A stretch of DNA of 64,000 nt from Chionis minor (Eukaryota; Chordata; Aves; Charadriiformes; Chionididae), in NCBI GenBank assembly GCA_013398295.1, contig VZSF01001080.1:37000-100999 (forward strand). The letters run 5' to 3'. The notes under the pieces are model-generated. The model was not told the DNA's origin. It saw only the letters and a program-made list of their open reading frames with translations, and made no database searches. Made by a program: the position numbers and the translations under genes. Each line of letters begins with the position of its first letter. The stretch's first letter is position 1. Below are positions 56,631-64,000 of the stretch, one piece after another.

Positions 56631-58490
56631 ACTCTTCCTGTATTAATACTGTTTTGTACTCTTCCACAGACTTTTATGTGTTTGTAAGCTGAACATATGT
56701 TGTACAACAGACTCTTCTGGATTCCTTTTTGAAAGATATTTTCATAATTTATGGAGGGGAAAATATAACAATCAAGCATAAGCCCTTCTCATCCTTTGTG
56801 TTCTGTACGAAGTTAACGGTGCAGTTAATGCAGTTTTTCTCCTTAAATTGGAGTTGTGCCGGAGGAAAGAATAATCCTGTGTTTGGTAACTGACGCACGA
56901 GAAGTGTGGTGTGGTTGTCTGAGTAGACTGTGTAATACTCTGTAACTGGGATTGGTCCATGCAAATCAATCTAACAGGTTACCGAGGTTAGTGATACCAC
57001 AGGAATATGAGGAAAAAAAACCCCAAATGCCTAACTTTGAATGCATAATGTATGTTTGCATTTCTGTATTGCTTACATCCAGAGTTTAGTAGCAGAAAAT
57101 ACATGGTTATCCACCATAACTTTGGAATTAATGCTGCTATTAAAAAGTCCACATTTTTCCTCTCAAGGGGCAAGTGTACTCTCTCCGTCTGTAGCTAATG
57201 TTTCATTTTGAAGGAGGAATTTCTCCCTTAATGTTACAGCTATGCTCATTACATCACAGTCAAAATGTTTTTGGTTGTTGATGCCCATGACAGCTTTCCC
57301 CCTCTCCAGGGGGCTTTGGATGGGGTGACCCCTGCCCAGCTTAGGTGGTAGCTCATGTCCCTTGCACATTGCTGGAATGCTGTCTGACCCATCCTGCGCT
57401 CCCAGGTGGGCTTCCAGTGCAAAGGGCAGGACGGCATGAAATACTGACTTCCACTTTGCAGGCAAAACCCCAAGCTACTTATTTATATCTTTTCAGCTTT
57501 CCTTGCAGTAGTATCACATAATAATAGTAACAGCTATTATCACATCGACTGCTTTGCATTACTTTGGCCTTGTCCTTACTATGGCGGTATTCAGTGCTCA
57601 CCTGCTTAATTATAGATTGCAGTAGTAGAGACTTATCACCATCAACTTCAGCATTCATAGTAATTTATGTAAAACATCTTTCACATAAAAATGACCAAAA
57701 AAAATATTCTCTAATAATCTCTTGTACTCAATTGTCTATGCTCCTGCCTCTGAACGGTGACGGCATGTGAAGTATGTGAACAGGATGGAAGCCCTAAATT
57801 GGTGAAGTGCTAGTAAGCACCCTATTAAAGCCAGTGCCAAATTAAGATTAAATCAATCCCCAGGTAAACCCAAGGGAAGCGCTGACAGCTGTTAAGCTTG
57901 TGTAGCTGCAAGCAGGCACGAGAATGTCCATTCTACAGCCCATGCTCCTACCTGTCTCTGGGGGGTGGAAGGGTCCCTTTTGGGGCTTCAGCAATGTTAC
58001 TCCAATTACAAGGCAGGGGAAAGAAGAGAACTGCCCTTCAAATTAGAGTGATAGGGGTGACGTGGGAGCATCGCAAGGGAAGATAGATGGGGGTTTTCTG
58101 GGTAGTCAGAGAATTTCAGCAGCTATGACAGCCTTTGGGAAACGCCCGTGGCCCTGCTTGGACCCATCCAGCACACCCAAGTCTCTAGGTGTAGCTGTAA
58201 CTCGGGGGTGTGCTCAGGTGATCCATCACCAACGTGCGAGGCAGCCAGAGCAGGTGGATGCAGCTGCCTATGCCAAAACCAGCCCTCACCCAGCTGGGAG
58301 GACACACCTTTGGTTGTCACAGTCTTCTCAGGCTTCACCTTCTTTGAGGAATGGTTATGTAGAAGAACATTTTCCACCTTACGTAATAGCAAAATCCTGA
58401 GATGAACTGAAAAATTCTGGAAACTGAGAGCCTGAACAGGAAAGCTCTTCCTTGTCAGCAGATGCCTTTGTTTCATGTCAGAGTTGTGCG
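56631..58490. other. Intergenic DNA downstream of RAD17
   Basis: No gene recognised. The first kilobase is AT-rich. GC content and CpG rise from about 57.2 kb onward. A minus-strand open frame (57465-57163) has no recognisable similarity. Confidence 0.5.
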
Positions 58491-59610
58491 GGACAGTCTT
58501 TACTGTCAGGGTGGTGAGACACCAGAACAGGTGTCCCAGGGAAGCTCTGGAGACTGCATCCCTGGAACTGTTCAAGGCCAGGCTGGATGGGACTTTGAGC
58601 AACCTCATCTAGTGGGAGGTGTCGCATTTACCATCAAACTGTTAAATCCCTGGTTTTTATCAATAAATGGATTGCTGCTTCTCTCTACAAGTGAAGTGCA
58701 TCGCTCCTTCCACCACATGAGGGAACTGGCAGGTGACGTTGCTAAGCCACTATCCGTCATATTTGAGAAGTTGTGGCAGACGGTGTAGTTCCCACTGACT
58801 GGAGATGGGGACACAGAACACCCACTTTCACAAAGGGAAAAAAGGAAGAGTCGGACAACTACAGCACGGTCAGTCTCACCTCTGTGCCCAGCAAGATCAC
58901 GGAGCAGATCCTCCTGGGAATTCTGCTGTGGCACATGGAAAATGAGGTGATGATTGGTGACAGCCAACATGGCTTCACCAAGGGAAAAATGTGTCTGACA
59001 CCTTTGGTGGCCTTCTACAATGGGATTACAGTGCTGGTGGATTAGGGAAGAGCAACTGGACTAGATGATCTCCAGAGGTCCCTTCCAACCCCTAAGAGTC
59101 TATGATTCTACGATTCGATTACATCATCTAGCTGGACTTGTGCAAAGCATTTGAGGCTGTCCCGCACGACATGCTTGTCTCTAAATTGGAGAGACATGGA
59201 TTTGACGGATGTACCACTGGGTGGGTAAGGAACTGGCTGGATGGTGGCACTCAAAGAGCTGCACTCAAGGGCTCCATGTTGAAGCGAAAACCAGTGATGA
59301 GTGGTGTTCCTCAGGGGTCTCTACTGGGACCAGCACTGCTTACCATCTTTTTCGGTGACATGGACAGCAGGACTGAGTACACCCTCAGCAAGATTGCTGA
59401 GACCACCAAGCTGTGGGATACATCCAGCTATCACACGTATGTAGCTTCCATCCTTGGAACAGTTCAAGGCCAGGCTGGATGGGGCTTTGAGCAACCTGAT
59501 CTAGTGGGAGGTGTACCTGCCCATGGCACGGGGTGGGAACTAGGTGATCTTTAACGTCCTTCCAACACAAACCATTCTAGGATTCTAGGACTCTACAGCT
59601 CTATGATACT
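58491..59610 (+). mobile_element. Composite of rearranged CR1 LINE fragments
   Basis: Several CR1 pieces in plus orientation. There is a 3' end at 58491-58625 (truncated before its tail), then a reverse-transcriptase segment at about 58690-59045 ([28 protein letters not shown]). A misplaced CR1 3' tail at 59047-59118 carries the CTAGATGATCTCCAGAGGTC text. The RT frame resumes at 59128-59420 ([31 protein letters not shown]) and jumps by an internal deletion to a final 3' end at 59450-59600. Stops and deletions show it is dead. Confidence 0.85.
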
Positions 59611-60659
59611 CTTGCCCCATCTCTCGCTTTTGCTCCCTCAGTAGAAAATGTGACAGAACCTTCCCGGGGGTGTTACAGCTGAGTCACTTGCGAAGTGCTA
59701 AGGAGAGCCATACCCATCAGCGCTGCCTTCCCAGGCACTCCTGCAGCGCAGGCTGCTGCTAAGAGGGCGACAAATCCTTCTGTCCCAGGGGGTCTCTGCT
59801 GGACACCCCAGGACGAGAGTGCGACAGGCACCGCACCCCCCGCAGCCAGGCCCCAGCATGAGCCCCCCCCCTAGTGCCAGCACTGCCCAGGCCATGGCAC
59901 CCGGCAGAGACAGGGCTGGGCTGGGGACAGGGCCTGTGGGGACGGGCTGGCAGGACCTCGTTACACAGCTGAAGCAGGAGCCCTCCCGGGCTGCCGAGGG
60001 GGCGCTTTCGGGAAGGCAGAGCCCAGCAGCTGAGGCAGCCTTTCGGCTTCAGCCCGCACACCTGCGGGGCTGGGACCGCCCAAGGCTTTCGCCGGCCTCT
60101 GCCCGGGAGCTGCAGCTCTGGCCACTCCTCGGAGGTGGCCGGCCGCGCAGGGCTTCGGCCTCTCGCCTCCTGCTGTCGCCTCTCCTCCAGCTTCTGGGCG
60201 TAGGCCTTTCCCAGGAGGTGGGCAGGGCGAGCCCTGTCCTCGCTGAGGCCTCGCTGGGGAGCGTGGTGCGGGGGCACGGTGGGGAGAGGGAGCTGTCGCT
60301 GTGACCGAGTGTCACACAGGGCTGCCGCCCACCTCACGACCCACCCACGTTTGGACCCAGCAGGGACAGGGCAGACCCCCCGGGCACGTGCGGCACTCCC
60401 GCCTGCGTATCTCGCTGAGCCCCGCTCGGCTGACCCTGCAGCAGCTCGTGGAAGCGCCAAAGGGACATGCATGAATGGTGAAAGGGCTTTGCATGCTGTG
60501 GATAGGCCCGGAGAGGTCCACCCCAGGCCACAAAGGACACTCTGGAGGGCAGGTGCCAGCGCGCTGGGCAGCATCACAGAGCAGCCTGTCCTGCCATTGC
60601 CTGGGACAAGGCACACACTGTGCAAGAGAAGAGCACCAGCTGCACGCAAAGAGATGGGA

Positions 60660-60835
60660 ATCTCAGCCTTCCAGGTCCTGCGGGAACTGGCTCCGTCCTG
60701 TTTCCAAGCTCTCAGCTTGGTGGCATCTGCAAACGTGCTGAGGGTGCCCTCCATCCCGCGAGCTGTGCCATTCAGGAAGATACTCAGTAGTAGGCATCCC
60801 AGAATAGACCCTTGAGGGACACGGGTCTGCCTTCG
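60660..60835 (-). mobile_element. CR1 internal fragment
   Basis: Antisense CR1 text including TTGGTGGCATCTGCAAACGT and GACCCTTGAGGGACACGG. It is short and lacks the 3' end. It interrupts the CCDC81-like remnants. Confidence 0.8.
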
Positions 60836-61360
60836 TTAGGCATGCCGCTGGTAGCGCTCTTTCACCCTTCAAGATCGTGGCTTTCTTCTCCGTGCTCTCG
60901 TTGCCCTTGCCAAAAAAGGGATGCAAAAAACCTGCAGACGTTTCTCTCTTCCCTCTTTTCCCGGCAGGGGAAAGGCCCTTTTGCTGGCGGCAGTGACATG
61001 CGTGCCGTACCCGGCTTCGCTCTGTTCTGTGGGCATGGTACTGGCACCACACGTCGGCTTCCACCTCCTGGCGCTTGGAGGCCATCAGCAGCCGCAGACG
61101 CTTTTCTGCCCGCTCAGTGCGCAGGGAGCTCGTTCCCTGCAGGCCACGCACACAGCGTTAAGTGTCCTCGCGCTTGGGCAGGACAGGAGGGCTGGGGCAG
61201 TGGGCAGCTCTTGCTGCCTCTTCTGCCCCGGCCCAGGGCCCGAAATGGGACACAGGGCTGGCAGATCCCAAGGGCGTACTGTTGCTGAGGGCTGCGGGCC
61301 ACAGGCAGGGAGGTGCAACTGCCGACCAGCTGCAGCTCTAGGCTGTTTCAGCTCCTCCTG

Positions 61361-61935
61361 GCACTGCTCCTCCTCCATTACCGGCAGGAAGCTAAAGAGG
61401 CACGGCAGGCAGAGATGGTGGGAGCCCAGCCTGAGCCCGCTCCAGCATCCCCAGCTGCTTGGGCAGCAGGACCACGTCCCAAAGGCCTTTTGGTCGCGGC
61501 AGAGGCACAGGTACCATAGCTGCCTGGCTGGAGAAACCTGCTGAGCCAGGAGGACCAGGACACTCAGTGCAAGCGGGAGGCAAGAGAACGGCACAACGAC
61601 ACGTTTGGCACTGTGCAGGCCACGTGAGCAGCCCTGCCGCTCGGTCATGCTGCACAACGTTTGCCCACAGTCCTTGTCAGCCCGGAGAGCCAGTTCCAGA
61701 GAGGTCCCTGTCCGTTGCCCACACTGGATCTGCAACAGCGCTGAATGCTTACTGAGCCACTTGCCTCACTGGAGTCCTGCCAGGGGACAGAGATGTGCCG
61801 GCAGAAGCCGGGACACGTGCTAGTGGCTCGCAGAGGCAGCAGACCTTCTGCTGCTCAAAGACATAGACACAGCCTTTTAGAAAGCCACATACGACCTTGC
61901 CCCTTGATGTCATCCCTGAAAGGGTACAAGGGGCA
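61361..61935. repeat. Duplicated unit A of the CCDC81-like cluster
   Basis: Shares three ordered blocks with 62728-63640. The AGGAAGCTAAAGAGGCACGG block runs from 61386 to about 61500. The GAGAAACC...AAGCGGGAGG block lies at about 61530-61600. The block GGAGTCCTGC...ACACGTGCT...CAAAGACA is at about 61770-61930. Similarity is high in the first block and lower in the others, with large indels between. In this copy the acceptor matching 63069-63074 has mutated (GCACTGAG instead of GCAGTGAG on the minus strand). Confidence 0.75.
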
Positions 61936-61969
61936 ACAAGAAAACCTTCTGCACGCAGGTCAGTGATAA

Positions 61970-62727
61970 AAGGAAGACTAGGGGAGATGCAATCCCTCTC
62001 TAGAAGGAAATGAGAGACCTGGCAACCCAGGAAATGGAGTACTCAATGGCTGTTTTGCCTTGGTCTTCACTGGCGAATGCTGTAGCCCCACCACTTGCAT
62101 CGCAGAAGGCAAAGGCCGTGACTGGTAGGATGGGGAGCCACCCAATGTAGGAGAAGATGAGGCTCAAGACCGTCTAAGGAGCTGGAAGGTGCACAGATCC
62201 GTGAGACCTGATGAGATACATCCACAGGTCCTGAGGGAAGTGGTGGATGAAGTTGCTAAGCAACTCTCCATCATATTGGAGAAGTCGTGGCAGATGGTGT
62301 GGTTCCCACTTTTGGGAAAAGGGGAAACATAACCCTCATTTTCAAAAAGGGTAAAAAAGATGACCCGGGGAACTACGGGCTGGTCAGTCTCACGTCTGTG
62401 CCCAGCAAGATCATGGAGCACTTCCTCCTGAAAACTCTGCTGAGGCACAAGGAAAATAAGCAGGTGATTGGTGACAGCCAACATGGCTTCCATAAGGACA
62501 AATGGTGTCTGACACATTTGGTGGCCACCTACAACGGGGTTACAACATTGGTGGATTAGGGAAGAGCAAGTGACATCATCTAGTTGGACTTGTGCAGAGC
62601 ATTTGAGGCTGTCCTGCACAACATGCTTGTCTCCAATTTAGAGAGACATGGATTTGACGGATGTATCACTGGGTGGGTAAGGAACTGGCTGGATGGTGGC
62701 ACTCAAAGAGCTGCAGTCAAGGGCGCT
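61970..62727 (+). mobile_element. CR1 LINE reverse-transcriptase fragment, truncated at the 3' side
   Basis: A plus-strand CR1 ORF2 segment with blocks EDPGNY-like ([20 protein letters not shown]), [12 protein letters not shown] and [20 protein letters not shown]. It breaks off at about 62724 and joins CCDC81-like exon sequence directly, with no CR1 3' UTR or tail. It closely parallels the copy at 58.7-59.3 kb, including a similarly placed stop after the VTTLVD-type motif, so the two are probably duplicates. Confidence 0.88.
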
Positions 62728-63640
62728 CGCTGCTCCTCCTTGATTACTGGCAGGAAGCTAAAGAGGCACGGCAGGCGGAGATGGTGGGAGCCCAGCCCGA
62801 GCCCACTCCAGCGTCCCCAGCTGCTTGGGCAGCAGGACCGCGTGTCCAGCAGGACCACGTCCCCATGGCCTTTTGGCAGCAGCACGGGCACCCCAGCCAC
62901 GGGAAACGTCTCCCTCCCACTGCCACAAGGGCCCAGCCACCCCGCTCCTGCAGGAGGCTCACCTGGCACGGCTGGCTTCCTGGGCTTTAGTCAGCTCGCC
63001 TTCCGTTGCCAGCTGCCTTGCTTGAGAAACCCTCCGCTGAGCCAGGCACACGGGATCCAGCATGCTCACTGCAAGCGGGAGGAGGGAGAACAAGCCCGCA
63101 GCGTCTCTGGGACCCTGCGCGCCTCAGAGGAGGCGCCCACAGCCCCCTGCCAGCGCTCAGCTGGCACATTACCTCTGCGGGCACCCCCAGCCCAGCGCAC
63201 CGACTCCCTCCTGGGCTTCAGAGGCGTCGCGGGCACCAATCCTTGGTTTGGGGTCTCCAGTGCAAGCCTGGCAACAAGGAGGCACCTGATGGGCCAAAGG
63301 GCTCCTCGCTCCCTTGGCGCTGACGCTAAGAAGCTGCTGGCAGAAGCCATTCTGCCCACCTTGGCAGCATGATGACCCCGTCTGGACTGAGCTGAGAAAG
63401 TTTGGTTTTGCCCGGGAAGGCCACCAAACCCATCATCTTGGAGTCCTGCAAGGGCACAGAGACACGTCAGCAGGCGCCCAGGACACGTGCTGGTTGCTCC
63501 CAACCATCAGCAAACCATCTCGCAGCTCAAAGACACGGCTTGCAGCTCTCAGAAAGCCTGGCGCCACCTTGCCCCTGGGTGTCCCTGGTCCCTCCCTCGA
63601 AGGGGCTGAGGGGCCAGCGAGACTTGGCCTGGCTCAGGGG
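62728..63640. repeat. Duplicated unit B of the CCDC81-like cluster
   Basis: The second copy of the blocks described at 61361-61935. It is longer and better preserved, with splice-flanked exon candidates at 62963-63068 and 63360-63445. The left boundary coincides with the CR1 junction near 62724-62728, which suggests that a rearrangement joined them. Confidence 0.75.
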
Positions 63641-64000
63641 CAGCGCGTGTAGGCCAGGTGGCGAGGCAGGTGGCCGCAGGCAGGAGGCGGCAGCTGGAGA
63701 GAGCTTTGACAGCACTGCCCACAGAGCCGCGAGGAGGAGCCCCGCAGAAACGACAAGCTCACCCCGAGAAGAGCTGCCAGCATGTTCCCGGGTGGCATCC
63801 AGCTCCAGGTATGGCATCAGAGAAGGTCATGCTGAGCGCTTTTCTTCGCATCGCCAGGATGCCAACGCCCTTGAAGGAGAATTCCACCTCCTTGTCGTCT
63901 CGCAGAGCCCCAGCAAAGAAAAGCAGGGTCTCATGCATGCACTGCTCCATGATTTCTTGGGGGAAGTGGATCTCTGTGGCAATCTCCTCAAAGTCCAGCT

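Larger units (their letters stand above)
59760..64000 (-). pseudogene. CCDC81-like gene remnants, probably a pseudogene, running off the right edge
   Basis: Exon-like minus-strand segments. From the edge (63998) to about 63815, the frame reads LDFEEIATEIHFPQEIMEQC, then HETLLFFAGALRDDKEVEF and FKGVGILAMRRKALSMTF. This resembles the N-terminal (HU-type) region of CCDC81, a family much expanded in birds. Further candidate exons with consensus splice sites: 63360-63445 (SKMMGLVAFPGKTKLSQL), 62963-63068 (CLAQRRVSQARQLATEGELT), 62757 down to a CR1 junction near 62724, 61391 downward (LPVMEEEQCQEELKQPRAAA), 61136 downward (ERAEKRLRLLMASKRQEVEA), and about 60235-60165 (AHLLGKAYAQKLEERRQQEA). The later pieces are Glu/Gln/Arg-rich coiled coil, as in the CCDC81 C-terminus. 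CR1 interruptions, partial duplication, a lost acceptor in one copy and a probable frame slip near 63820 argue against an intact gene. A functional gene with unusual exons cannot be excluded. Confidence 0.5.

Noticed and set aside
58062..58608. Open frames of 112 and 161 codons around 58.1-58.6 kb
   Set aside because: Partly antisense to CR1 3' sequence and with no recognisable protein similarity.
59759..60754. 331-codon minus-strand open frame as one intact gene
   Set aside because: It crosses CR1 sequence (60660-60754) and GC-rich intron-like DNA; only a short coiled-coil segment (near 60165-60235) looks coding.

Overview
The window is from a bird nuclear genome. The coding genes are interrupted by GT-AG introns and closely match vertebrate proteins. 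The interspersed repeats are CR1 LINE fragments with the avian 3' tail and one ERVL-type solo LTR. Three compact CpG islands mark promoters. Chicken orthologues of these genes are, as I recall, Z-linked, so a Z-chromosome origin is likely, but that is inference.

Layout from left to right. (1) 1-15,814, minus strand: ZFYVE16 (endofin). Its last coding exons lie beyond the left edge. Nine coding exons are visible, including one of 2,177 bp. The 5' intron runs back to a CpG island at about 23.7-24.7 kb, the probable promoter. (2) 24,482-36,463, minus strand: CCDC125, eleven coding exons, about 505 aa. Its stop codon lies inside an AATAAA hexamer, within the CpG island assigned to ZFYVE16. (3) 38,050-39,663, minus strand: AK6, five coding exons, 171 aa. 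(4) 39,993-56,092, plus strand: RAD17, sixteen coding exons, about 701 aa. It is divergent from AK6 across a CpG-rich gap of about 330 bp that looks like a shared promoter. (5) 56.6-58.4 kb: intergenic, nothing recognised. (6) 58.5-64.0 kb: a GC-rich mosaic of CR1 pieces and duplicated, decayed exons resembling the bird-expanded CCDC81-like (coiled-coil/HU-type) family, running off the right edge.

The four genes are single-copy housekeeping genes in different pathways: endosomal PI3P/BMP-TGF-beta signalling, a coiled-coil cell-motility protein, a nuclear adenylate kinase/ribosome-assembly factor, and the DNA-damage clamp loader. CCDC125-AK6-RAD17 is an old vertebrate linkage. ZFYVE16 directly after CCDC125 is not the mammalian order, and TAF9, which mammals have beside AK6, is not seen.

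I found no CRISPR-like or otherwise novel molecular system. The points most worth following up are: the CCDC125 C-terminus that appears rebuilt at a synteny breakpoint; a poison-type alternative acceptor in RAD17; a candidate 21-nt microexon in CCDC125; and the CCDC81-like/CR1 duplication cluster. Exon boundaries were set by hand from splice consensus, reading phase and remembered human protein sequences.
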